Assembly: GCA_900554345.1 (NCBI GenBank)
Contig: USHH01000060.1
Span: 1-10,311 of the forward strand
Length of the DNA stretch: 10,311 nt
From: an uncultured Bacteroidales bacterium
Lineage (GTDB): Bacteria; Bacteroidota; Bacteroidia; Bacteroidales; Muribaculaceae
Direction of reading: 5' to 3'
Positions 1-6,359 of this stretch are shown one piece after another. How positions within the stretch are numbered: position 1 is the stretch's first letter; each line of letters starts with the position of its first letter. The notes under the pieces are model-generated. The model searched no databases and was not told the origin of the DNA. It saw only the letters and a list, made by a program, of their open reading frames with translations. The position numbers and the translations under genes were made by a program.

Positions 1-158
1 CGCAGCCGACAGCCTTCAGCGACGACGACATAGCGGAGCTTCCGGAAGAGATGTTGGAGCAAGCCATGGAGAAAGCGGCAGCCGATGAGAACTACGAGCG
101 GGCCGCCCGGATCAAGAAGGAAATAGAGCGCAGACACGGCGGCGATGCAAACGTTTGA
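1..158 (+). CDS. C-terminal end of a UVR-motif protein, probably a DUF151 bifunctional nuclease family protein (partial)
   Basis: Only the last 51 codons (from base 3) are in the window; the start lies upstream. The visible part has an acidic stretch (SDDDIAELPEEMLE) followed by a UVR-type helix pair (AMEKAAADENYERAARIKKEIERR in outline: Glu/Ala-rich, ENYERAARIK core) and a short tail ending at TGA 156-158. UVR motifs occur at the C-terminus of UvrB, inside UvrC, in McsA/ClpC-type proteins, and at the end of the DUF151 'bifunctional nuclease' proteins common in Bacteroidales. The acidic linker and the very short tail after the motif fit the DUF151 type best from memory of that family, but the nuclease domain itself is not visible, so UvrB or another UVR protein remains possible. 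The following 60 bases hold no clear terminator. Confidence 0.55.
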   Translation, partial: QPTAFSDDDIAELPEEMLEQAMEKAAADENYERAARIKKEIERRHGGDANV

Positions 159-220
159 AATTTGCAATGTTAAATCACTGTAATAAAAATTGTTAAAACG
201 GGGCATTTGCGGCGCGACTT

Positions 221-252
221 TTTGATATGTTAGTAAATTTTTTGTAAATTTG
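221..252 (+). promoter_or_regulatory. Bacteroidota-type promoter for argR
   Basis: TTTG (221-224), a 20-base spacer, and TAAATTTG (245-252) match the Bacteroidota -33/-7 consensus TTTG-N19-21-TAnnTTTG exactly. Transcription would begin near base 258-260, giving an A-rich leader of about 86 bases before the argR ATG. The rest of the 187-base gap between the upstream gene and argR is AT-rich and holds no gene. Confidence 0.75.
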
Positions 253-345
253 CCCAATTCTTGTTCAATATATACATTTCAAGTCAAAAAAAGCTACAAA
301 AGATAAACAAACTAACATATTAACCAGTGCAAAGCAGTGTCACAT

Positions 346-843
346 ATGAAAAATAGGAAGAAAAGGATAGAGCTGATTGTCGAGCTGATACGCAACCAGT
401 GCATAGGAAGCCAGGAGGAACTTGCCCAGATTCTCAGCGAGCATGGCTACAAGGTGACGCAGGCCACCCTCTCCCGCGACCTGAAGATGCTGAAGACCAC
501 TAAGGTGCCCACCGACCGCGGCACATATATGTATATTCTTCCCGACAGCAACTCACTGAAAGACAAGCTACTTGCAAACGGACAGCTCGATATGGACGCC
601 AATTATCAGAGCGGGTTCGTATCCATAGCGTTCTCACGCAACATCGCAGTGATCAAGACGCGCAACGGCTATGCCTCCGGTCTGGCTTATGACATCGATA
701 TCAGCAACGCGCCCGAAATCTTAGGCACCATCCCCGGCAGCGACACCATCTTCGCCATACTGCGCGAGGACGTCACTCACGAGCAGGCACGCGAGATTTT
801 CTCCCGTTTCCTGCCTCTCGACCGGAAAATTCCCCTCATATAG
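346..843 (+). CDS. argR: Arginine repressor ArgR
   Basis: Arginine-responsive hexameric transcription factor of 165 residues, a normal length. Residues 1-70 form the winged helix-turn-helix, with the family's recognition-helix motif TQATLSRDLK at 38-47 (Ser43-Arg44). Residues 85-160 form the arginine-binding oligomerisation domain, with the signature GTIPGSDTI at 127-135. In most ArgR/AhrC proteins this reads G-D-D-T; here the first Asp is Ser132, while Asp133 is kept. I chose ATG 346 over an in-frame GTG at 337, which would add only Met-Ser-His, because ATG is far more usual. No Shine-Dalgarno sequence is present, as expected for Bacteroidota. It is followed after 45 bases by an ArgC-like gene, and speA lies further down. 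Identity as ArgR is firm; its targets and ligand response are inferred. Confidence 0.95.
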   Translation: MKNRKKRIELIVELIRNQCIGSQEELAQILSEHGYKVTQATLSRDLKMLKTTKVPTDRGTYMYILPDSNSLKDKLLANGQLDMDANYQSGFVSIAFSRNIAVIKTRNGYASGLAYDIDISNAPEILGTIPGSDTIFAILREDVTHEQAREIFSRFLPLDRKIPLI

Positions 844-888
844 GGTCGGCGATCCGTCGACCCCGACAACGACAACATTCAGACAATC

Positions 889-1800
889 ATGATAAAAGTA
901 GCCATTGTTGGAGCCGACACCCGACCGGCCGGCGAACTGATACGCCTCCTCATCGACCATCCCGATGTGTCGCTGACGACACTTGTGGCCCCCGGTCGCG
1001 CCGGGCATCAGGTGGCCGCGACCCATCATGGGCTTATAGGTCGCGACATCCCCACATTCACTGATCGCTTCAATCCGAAAGCGGTCGACATGGTGTTTAT
1101 CGCCGACCACTCTCCGCTCGGCTCCGAACTGCTTCACTCAGCGGGTCATGACCTCAAAGTCGTGGCTCTATGCAGCGATACGCCCCTGCATGAGGATATC
1201 GCAGGAGTGGAATACGGACTGTCGGAAATCAACCGCAAGCCCCTCGTGAGGGGCGCCACAAGAGCGGTTGTTCCTACGCCGACAGCGTCAGTATCGCTCG
1301 TCGCACTCTGGCCACTCGCCCTCAACCTGCTTCTCAATACAGACATAACAGTCAGAACCCGGATTCCGGCAGATATGATGGAGCGGGCAGACGCCGAAGC
1401 AATTGCCCTGGAGATAGTTTCGCGCCTGGCAAAGGCGCAATCGAGCTTCAGAGGGAAAGTGACGGTAGATTTCACGCCGTCGCCGTCGGCAAGAGCCATG
1501 CGGATGGAGTGCGACATACCATGCCGGACCGAACTCGCGGAGATCCTGCGGCTCTACGACAGCCATTTCGACGACCACAACTTCACATTCCATGTCTCCT
1601 ATCCCGTGGGCATGGAAGAGGTGGAGGGCACCGACCGATGCGTCATCTCGCTGTCGAAGCCGACACCCGACACGCTTCATGTGGAGGCTGTGGCTGACGC
1701 TCGGCTCCGTGGCGGAGCCGGAGAGGCGGTGCATCTGATGAACCTCCTGTTCGGACTCCACGAGCGCGTGGGCCTGACGTTGAAGGCAAGCGTGTATTAA
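889..1800 (+). CDS. ArgC-like protein lacking the catalytic cysteine (N-acetyl-gamma-glutamyl-phosphate reductase homologue, probably inactive)
   Basis: A 303-residue homologue of ArgC, the NADPH-dependent reductase of the third step of arginine synthesis; typical ArgC proteins have about 320-345 residues. Family signatures that remain are the N-terminal Rossmann start with AGELIRLLIDHPDV (14-27), the YGLSEINRK block (109-117, usually YGLPELNR), the WPLALNLLLN helix (141-150) and the C-terminal RGGAGEAVHLMNLLFGL block (274-290), usually KGASGQAVxNMNLMFGL. The catalytic N-P-G-C-F/Y motif is replaced by V-V-P-T-P-T-A at 127-133, so the nucleophilic Cys aligns with Pro131 and no Cys lies nearby. 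The GxxGxxG nucleotide loop reads G-A-D-T-R-P-A, with Thr11 for the second Gly. The region between 155 and 250 is diverged and lacks the usual catalytic His block. The frame is intact and well conserved at the end, so it reads as a maintained pseudoenzyme rather than a decaying gene. A true argC would have to be elsewhere. Confidence 0.8.
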   Translation: MIKVAIVGADTRPAGELIRLLIDHPDVSLTTLVAPGRAGHQVAATHHGLIGRDIPTFTDRFNPKAVDMVFIADHSPLGSELLHSAGHDLKVVALCSDTPLHEDIAGVEYGLSEINRKPLVRGATRAVVPTPTASVSLVALWPLALNLLLNTDITVRTRIPADMMERADAEAIALEIVSRLAKAQSSFRGKVTVDFTPSPSARAMRMECDIPCRTELAEILRLYDSHFDDHNFTFHVSYPVGMEEVEGTDRCVISLSKPTPDTLHVEAVADARLRGGAGEAVHLMNLLFGLHERVGLTLKASVY

Positions 1801-1982
1801 GAGTCAAGAGTGAAGAGTCAAGAGTGAAGAGTCAAGAGTGAAGAGTCAAGAGTCAAGAGTGAAGAGTGAAGAGTGAAGAGTCAAGAGTCAAGAGTCAAGA
1901 GTGAAGAGTCAAGAGTCAAGAGTGAAGAGTGAAGAGTCAAGAGTGAAGAGTCAAGAGTCAAGAGTGAAGAGTCAAGAGTCAA
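1801..1982 (+). repeat. Perfect tandem array of 26 heptamers GAGT(C/G)AA
   Basis: Exactly 26 consecutive 7-base units with no interruptions. Every unit is GAGTCAA or GAGTGAA; the fifth base is the only variable position. It is C in units 1, 3, 5, 7, 8, 12, 13, 14, 16, 17, 20, 22, 23, 25 and 26 (15 units) and G in the other 11. The array starts on the base after the stop codon of the ArgC-like gene and ends 17 bases before the ssb start codon, so it makes up nearly the whole intergenic space. It has no inverted symmetry for a stable hairpin and contains no -7 promoter motif. It resembles heptanucleotide short tandem repeats known from cyanobacteria in unit size; its role is unknown. Confidence 0.98.
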
Positions 1983-1999
1983 GATAATTAGATTCAGAT

Positions 2000-2326
2000 A
2001 TGTCGGTAAATAAAGTGATACTGCTCGGAAATGTCGGCAGCGATCCGGAAATGCGCTATCCGGAGCCGGGCCGGACGATAGCATTCGTGTCGCTGGCCAC
2101 CAACGAGACGCACGGCGAGAGCCGAACGGAGACAACGGAATGGCACTCCCTGGTGATGGGCGGAGAGAATGCACGCCTTGCCGAGCGTTATATAAGAAAG
2201 GGCACCCGTCTTTACGTGGAAGGATATCTCCGCACGAGGGAATATACCGACCGGCTGAAGATCGCCCGCAAGAAAACAGAAATCATAGTGGAGAAGATAG
2301 AGCTTCTCGGCAGGACCGCAGAATGA
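2000..2326 (+). CDS. ssb: Single-stranded DNA-binding protein, short form without acidic tail
   Basis: A 108-residue SSB-family protein consisting almost only of the OB fold. It begins with the classic MSVNKVILLGNVGSDPEMRY (1-20), contains TEWHSLVMGG (46-55, with the conserved Trp48 that stacks on bases), the KGTRLYVEGYLRTREY strand pair (68-82) and ends ELLGRTAE. Housekeeping SSBs carry a flexible linker and an acidic DDIPF-like tip that recruits repair and replication proteins; here the protein stops right after the fold and has no such tip. It is therefore either an accessory SSB or a lineage-specific short form. The start is preceded by GATAATTAGATTCAGAT after the heptamer array, with no recognisable promoter. 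It is followed after 42 bases by speA on the same strand, so co-transcription is likely. Confidence 0.88.
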   Translation: MSVNKVILLGNVGSDPEMRYPEPGRTIAFVSLATNETHGESRTETTEWHSLVMGGENARLAERYIRKGTRLYVEGYLRTREYTDRLKIARKKTEIIVEKIELLGRTAE

Positions 2327-2368
2327 CCTTTCCCACGCATATAACCCTAAAAACCTTAACTGTCTAAA

Positions 2369-4267
2369 ATGAGAAAATGGCGTATCGAAGATTCCGCAGA
2401 GCTGTATAACATCAGCGGCTGGGGACTCAAATATTTTTCAATCAACGAAAAAGGGCATGTACAGGTGACCCCCTACGAGGGATCGGCGGCCGTAGACCTA
2501 CGCGAGGTGATCGATGACCTCAAGCTTCGCGATGTGTCGGCGCCTATGCTGCTCCGCTTTCCCGACATACTCGACGACCGGATCCGCAAGATAACCGGCT
2601 GCTTCCGCAAGGCGGCGCAGGAGTATGACTACGATGCCCAGAATTTCGTGGTGTATCCCATCAAGGTCAACCAGATGCGCCAGGTGGTGGAGGAGATAGT
2701 GAGCCACGGCAATAAATACAACATCGGTCTGGAGGCCGGCTCCAAGCCGGAGCTCCATGCTGTGCTCGCGGTCAATCCCCACTCCAATTCCCTCATAATC
2801 TGCAACGGCTATAAAGACGAAGACTATGTGGAGCTCGCCCTTCTGGCCCAGAAGATGGGACGAAGGATATATCTCGTGGTGGAGAAACTCAACGAGCTGA
2901 AGCTGATAGCCGATGTTGCGAAGCGTCTCGGCATCACGCCCAATGTGGGCATCCGCATCAAGCTGTCGTCGTCGGGCTCCGGCAAATGGGAAGAGAGCGG
3001 CGGCGACGTGAGCAAGTTCGGGCTCAACAGCAGCGAGCTTCTCGAAGCACTGTCGTTTCTCAAGAAGCGAGGCATCTCCGACAGCCTGAAGCTGATACAT
3101 TTCCATATCGGCAGCCAGATCACCAAGATACGCCGCATCAAGAACGCGCTCAGGGAGGCGATGCAGTTTTACGTACAGCTCTCCAAGATGGATTTCAACA
3201 TAGAGTTTGTCGATGTCGGTGGCGGACTCGGCGTGGACTACGACGGTACCCGCTCCTCTATGGGCGAAAACTCCATGAACTATTCGATACAGGAATACGT
3301 CAACGACACCGTGTCGGCACTGGTGGATGTCTGCGTCAAGAATGACCTCCCCCACCCCAATATCATCACTGAGAGCGGGCGCTCGCTCACAGCCCATCAT
3401 TCGGTGCTCGTGATAGAAGTGCTCGAGACCACACAGCTCCCGATCTGGAACGACAACGAGGAGATTGCCGACGACGCCCACGAGCTCGCCAAAGAACTCT
3501 ATAATATCTGGGACCGCATCAACATCACCACTCTCTTCGAGGACTGGCACGACGCCCTCCAGATCCGCGAGGAGGCCCTCGACCTCTTCAGTCTGGGTCT
3601 GCTCGACCTCAACACCCGTGCCATCGTGGAGAAGCTTTTCTGGTCGGTAGCGCGCGATGTCAACGACCTCACGGCAAGCATGAAGCATCCGCCGGAAGAG
3701 CTCCGCAAGGTGGCCAAGATGCTGCCGGAGAAATATTTCTGCAACTTCTCGCTCTTCCAGTCGCTGCCCGACAGCTGGGCCATCGACCAGATGTTTCCCA
3801 TCATACCTCTGCAGCGGCTTGACGAGAAGCCGGGGCGTCAATGCACCATCCAGGACATCACCTGCGACTCCGACGGCAAGATCTCGCGCTTCGTGAGCCC
3901 GCAGGGAGCGTCGTGGTCGCTGCCCGTGCATCCGCTGAAGATTGGAGAACATTACTACATAGGAGTCTTCCTGGTGGGTGCCTATCAGGAGATACTCGGC
4001 GACCTCCACAACCTCTTCGGCGACACCAACGCGGTGCATATCTCCGTAGGCAAGGACAAGTATGAGATAGAGCAGGTGATCGACGGCGAGCCGGTGGCCG
4101 ACGTGCTCGACTATGTGGAATACAGTCCCAAGAAGCTGGTGAGGAACCTCGAGACATGGGTGACGGCATCCATGAAGCAGGGAGTGATCACGGCCGAGGA
4201 GGGACGGCAGTTTCTCAACAACTACCGGTCGGGGCTCTACGGCTATACGTATCTCGACCGCGACTGA
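2369..4267 (+). CDS. speA: Biosynthetic arginine decarboxylase SpeA
   Basis: A 632-residue PLP enzyme that converts L-arginine to agmatine and CO2, the entry to putrescine and spermidine synthesis in this group. It is a fold-III (alanine racemase-like) decarboxylase of full family length. Visible motifs are VYPIKVNQ with the PLP lysine at Lys99, GLEAGSKPEL (120-129), HFHIGSQ (244-250), the glycine-rich phosphate loop DVGGGLGVDY (282-291), ESGRSLTAHH (335-344) and DITCDSDGKI (497-506) with the substrate-site Cys499, followed by GAYQEILGDLHNLFGD (537-552). No key residue appears to be missing. The start ATG follows a short A-rich leader without a Shine-Dalgarno sequence. truA begins 12 bases after its stop codon, indicating one transcript. 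The long open frame on the opposite strand is a shadow of its GC-rich codon use. Confidence 0.97.
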   Translation: MRKWRIEDSAELYNISGWGLKYFSINEKGHVQVTPYEGSAAVDLREVIDDLKLRDVSAPMLLRFPDILDDRIRKITGCFRKAAQEYDYDAQNFVVYPIKVNQMRQVVEEIVSHGNKYNIGLEAGSKPELHAVLAVNPHSNSLIICNGYKDEDYVELALLAQKMGRRIYLVVEKLNELKLIADVAKRLGITPNVGIRIKLSSSGSGKWEESGGDVSKFGLNSSELLEALSFLKKRGISDSLKLIHFHIGSQITKIRRIKNALREAMQFYVQLSKMDFNIEFVDVGGGLGVDYDGTRSSMGENSMNYSIQEYVNDTVSALVDVCVKNDLPHPNIITESGRSLTAHHSVLVIEVLETTQLPIWNDNEEIADDAHELAKELYNIWDRINITTLFEDWHDALQIREEALDLFSLGLLDLNTRAIVEKLFWSVARDVNDLTASMKHPPEELRKVAKMLPEKYFCNFSLFQSLPDSWAIDQMFPIIPLQRLDEKPGRQCTIQDITCDSDGKISRFVSPQGASWSLPVHPLKIGEHYYIGVFLVGAYQEILGDLHNLFGDTNAVHISVGKDKYEIEQVIDGEPVADVLDYVEYSPKKLVRNLETWVTASMKQGVITAEEGRQFLNNYRSGLYGYTYLDRD

Positions 4268-4279
4268 CACGCTACAGCG

Positions 4280-5047
4280 ATGCGCTATTTCCTTGAATTA
4301 GGCTACAACGGCGCGGGCTTCCACGGCTGGCAGAGGCAGCCCAACGCCGTGAGCGTGCAGCAGACCATAGAGGAAAACCTTACGACGTTGCTCCGGCGCC
4401 CGACACCATTGACGGGCGCCGGACGTACCGACGCCGGCGTGCATGCGCGGCAGATGTACGCGCATTTCGACACGGAGGAACCGATAGCCAATGAGCGGTC
4501 GTTTCTTCTGTCGCTCAACAGGATGTGCGGGCGCGGCATAGCGTTCTCGCGCCTTATCCCGGTGGGAGACGAGGCTCATGCGCGGTTTGACGCCACGCGC
4601 AGGATGTATAAGTATTTCGTGCTTGGCGAGAAGTCGCCGTTTCTCTATCCCTACAGCTGGCACTCCCCTTCCCCACTTGATGTCGAGGCTATGAACGCCG
4701 CAGCAGCCCGTCTGCTCGAGGTTGAGGATTTCACTTCGTTTGCAAAACTACATTCGGATGCGAAGACGAATATCTGCAAGGTGGACACAGCTGTATGGAC
4801 TCCTTATGAGTGTGAGCTCGGTTTGTCGGCGAAGGGACTTGTCTTCACGATAGCGGCCGACCGGTTTCTACGCAACATGGTGCGGGCAGTGGTAGGCACG
4901 CTTGTGGATGTGGGGCGTGGGAAGCTGACTGAAGAGGGATTCATGAAGATAGTTGAGGGCAAGGACCGCTGTATGGCGGGCACATCAATGCCACCCGAGG
5001 CTCTCTTCCTATGGAATGTGGAATATCCCTTACAGTTATTCGTTTAA
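4280..5047 (+). CDS. truA: tRNA pseudouridine synthase A
   Basis: A 255-residue enzyme that isomerises uridines 38-40 of the tRNA anticodon arm; the length is normal. It opens with RYFLELGYNGAGFHGWQRQP, contains the catalytic motif TGAGRTDAGVHA (45-56) with the nucleophile Asp51, then HARFDATRRMYKY (100-112) and DFTSFAK (150-156), and late in the protein the RNMVRAVVGTLVDVGRGK block. It follows speA after 12 bases and is probably on the same transcript. The last four codons, including the stop, overlap the end of hepT on the opposite strand (5036-5047), so the final residues LQLFV appear to come from sequence that arrived with the toxin-antitoxin pair. Confidence 0.97.
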   Translation: MRYFLELGYNGAGFHGWQRQPNAVSVQQTIEENLTTLLRRPTPLTGAGRTDAGVHARQMYAHFDTEEPIANERSFLLSLNRMCGRGIAFSRLIPVGDEAHARFDATRRMYKYFVLGEKSPFLYPYSWHSPSPLDVEAMNAAAARLLEVEDFTSFAKLHSDAKTNICKVDTAVWTPYECELGLSAKGLVFTIAADRFLRNMVRAVVGTLVDVGRGKLTEEGFMKIVEGKDRCMAGTSMPPEALFLWNVEYPLQLFV

Positions 5048-5374
5048 CAGAGACTCAATCTCTTTCTTAAGAAGAGGCATGTGATTGATGACTATACCCC
5101 ATAGAATATCCGGCTTTAATGAATCATAAGCATGTATTATGAAGTTCCGAGTATCCACAATCTTACGTGAAGACGTAATTTGAATATCAGGATTAATCTT
5201 TAACGCTTGATTCATAGCCTCACCCATTATCTCCATATTACGCTCAACAGCCCTTCTGAATATCATGTCATTACAGAAAGTGGCATATTCTCTGGGCCGC
5301 GTTTCCATGAATGACTCCACCTCAAGAATAGCACACTGGATATCAGACAGATACTTTTTAAGCTTTCTATCCAT
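5036..5374 (-). CDS. hepT: HepT-like HEPN toxin (DUF86 family) of an MntA-HepT toxin-antitoxin pair
   Basis: A 112-residue all-alpha protein of the HEPN/DUF86 family. In characterised pairs HepT is an RNase toxin acting on cellular RNA. The active-site signature R-x4-H-x-Y is complete: Arg76, His81 and Tyr83 in DTRNFIIHAYDSL. The Tyr is the residue that MntA modifies with AMP in studied systems, which silences the toxin. Other family features are the N-terminal helix MDRKLKKYLSDIQ and the ERNMEIMGEA helix (44-52), which resembles the usual R-x3-I-IGEA block. Its ATG (5372-5374) overlaps the end of the mntA frame by 8 bases, so translation is coupled. The DNA is clearly richer in A+T than the flanking speA/truA genes, suggesting acquisition by transfer. 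Confidence 0.9.
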   Translation of the reverse strand: MDRKLKKYLSDIQCAILEVESFMETRPREYATFCNDMIFRRAVERNMEIMGEAMNQALKINPDIQITSSRKIVDTRNFIIHAYDSLKPDILWGIVINHMPLLKKEIESLLNE

Positions 5375-5669
5375 AAATCAGATATTTCGTTTCTTCCAAT
5401 TCCTCTTTGAAAAATGGATTTCTTACAGAAGACTCGTCCACAAGATCGACATCCCTCCCAAACAATGATTTCAAGGCATGATATAAATCAAAGAAATTAT
5501 CTGCATAATTATCATGATTTATTTCAGAATTGAAATCCACAAGCAGATCTACATCACTACTGTCATTAAATCTGGGCGTTAGTATTGAGCCGAAGACATA
5601 TAGGGTCTTTACCTTATGTCTCTTACACAAGGTAAAGAGTCTGTGGATATTATCAGTTATGAGATGCAT
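5367..5669 (-). CDS. mntA: MntA-like minimal nucleotidyltransferase antitoxin
   Basis: A 100-residue DNA polymerase beta-type nucleotidyltransferase. It shows the exact family motif GS-x10-D-x-D: Gly27-Ser28, Asp39 and Asp41, in YVFGSILTPRFNDSSDVDLLV, and a third acidic position in RDVDLVD (Asp73/Asp75). In characterised pairs this enzyme transfers AMP units to the HEPN toxin's tyrosine and so acts as the antitoxin. The gene lies directly upstream of hepT, overlapping it by 8 bases, the canonical order. A consensus promoter lies just ahead of the start codon. All catalytic residues are present, so the pair looks functional. Confidence 0.9.
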   Translation of the reverse strand: MHLITDNIHRLFTLCKRHKVKTLYVFGSILTPRFNDSSDVDLLVDFNSEINHDNYADNFFDLYHALKSLFGRDVDLVDESSVRNPFFKEELEETKYLIYG

Positions 5670-5691
5670 GTTTCGCCTATTATTGCCAATG

Positions 5692-5723
5692 CAAAATTAG
5701 GCTTTTCGGCCCAAATTTGCAAA
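5692..5723 (-). promoter_or_regulatory. Bacteroidota-type promoter for mntA-hepT
   Basis: Read on the minus strand, TTTG (5723-5720), a 20-base spacer and TAATTTTG (5699-5692) match the -33/-7 consensus exactly. Transcription would start about 15-20 bases before the mntA ATG at 5669, so the leader is very short. The site lies between mntA and the acetyltransferase gene, giving the toxin-antitoxin pair its own promoter. Confidence 0.75.
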
Positions 5724-5741
5724 TTAATATTCACTTGTCGA

Positions 5742-6338
5742 TCAGTCGCCGCAGCTGTCGAGGCCGAGCTGGACGGGCTCGTCGGCATCGTCACGGGCAG
5801 CACAGTCAGGGCGCGAAGGGATACGCTTGATGAAACGGGCGGGATTGCCCACCACAATCGTATCTGCCTCGACATCCCTGGTGACTACGCTGGCCGCGCC
5901 GACAACGGCGTTGTCACCTACAGTGACACCGGGAAGAATCGTGGCCCCGGCTCCTATCCATGCATTCCTGCCGATATGCACCGGCTTGCAGGTTATCACC
6001 TGCCGCTCATAGAGGTCATGGTTGTTGGAGATGAGCTGGACATTGGCTGCGATCAAGGCACCGTCATCGATAGCGATCCCGCCGGCCGACATCATGAGGC
6101 ATCCGGGCATGATGACAACGTTACGGCCTATCTTGACCATATGCGGCCTGATTGCAGTCAGTGGAGTCTGCACTCTGCTCCCCTCTCCCATCGAGGGGAA
6201 GATTTGGTGCATGAGCTCGGCATATTCGGGAGTGCCGGGCATCGTGTGATTGAACTTGAAAATGAGCTGGGCATGCTCATTGGCGAGCGCCAGCTCCTCG
6301 GGTGTCTGCTTCGATACGTCAATTCTGATTTCTTCCAT
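5742..6338 (-). CDS. Left-handed beta-helix (hexapeptide repeat) O-acetyltransferase
   Basis: A 198-residue acyltransferase of the maltose/galactoside O-acetyltransferase type, which moves acetyl groups from acetyl-CoA to sugars or similar hydroxyl acceptors in the cytoplasm. Residues 1-60 are helical (TPEELALANEHAQLIFKFN). From about 68 the hexapeptide coil begins: KIGRNVVIMPG (69-79), then IAIDDGALIAANVQLISNNHD with the probable catalytic His107, and the regular VHIGRNAWIGAGATILPGVTVGDNAVVGAASVV (120-152). It closes with VVGNPARFIKRI (162-173), the usual end of the family. About 25 further polar residues (CAARDDADEPVQ and on) follow and are unusual. The true acceptor cannot be told. It begins 21 bases after the PH-domain gene and is probably expressed with it. 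Confidence 0.88.
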   Translation of the reverse strand: MEEIRIDVSKQTPEELALANEHAQLIFKFNHTMPGTPEYAELMHQIFPSMGEGSRVQTPLTAIRPHMVKIGRNVVIMPGCLMMSAGGIAIDDGALIAANVQLISNNHDLYERQVITCKPVHIGRNAWIGAGATILPGVTVGDNAVVGAASVVTRDVEADTIVVGNPARFIKRIPSRPDCAARDDADEPVQLGLDSCGD

Positions 6339-6359
6339 GACTATATAACGCCGTGGCGA

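Noticed and set aside
337..345. GTG start adding three residues to ArgR
   Set aside because: An ATG three codons later gives a normal family N-terminus and ATG is favoured.
1801..1982. CRISPR array
   Set aside because: Units are only seven bases, directly adjacent with no spacers, and no cas genes are present.
1881..2174. Minus-strand open frame reading the heptamers as a Leu/Ser-rich peptide repeat
   Set aside because: A 7-base unit reads in every frame as a 7-residue repeat; the frame also runs antisense into ssb and has no start signals.
2498..4270. 590-codon open frame on the minus strand opposite speA
   Set aside because: It is fully antisense to an unmistakable arginine decarboxylase, matches no family I know, and is explained by GC-rich codons that avoid stops on the other strand.
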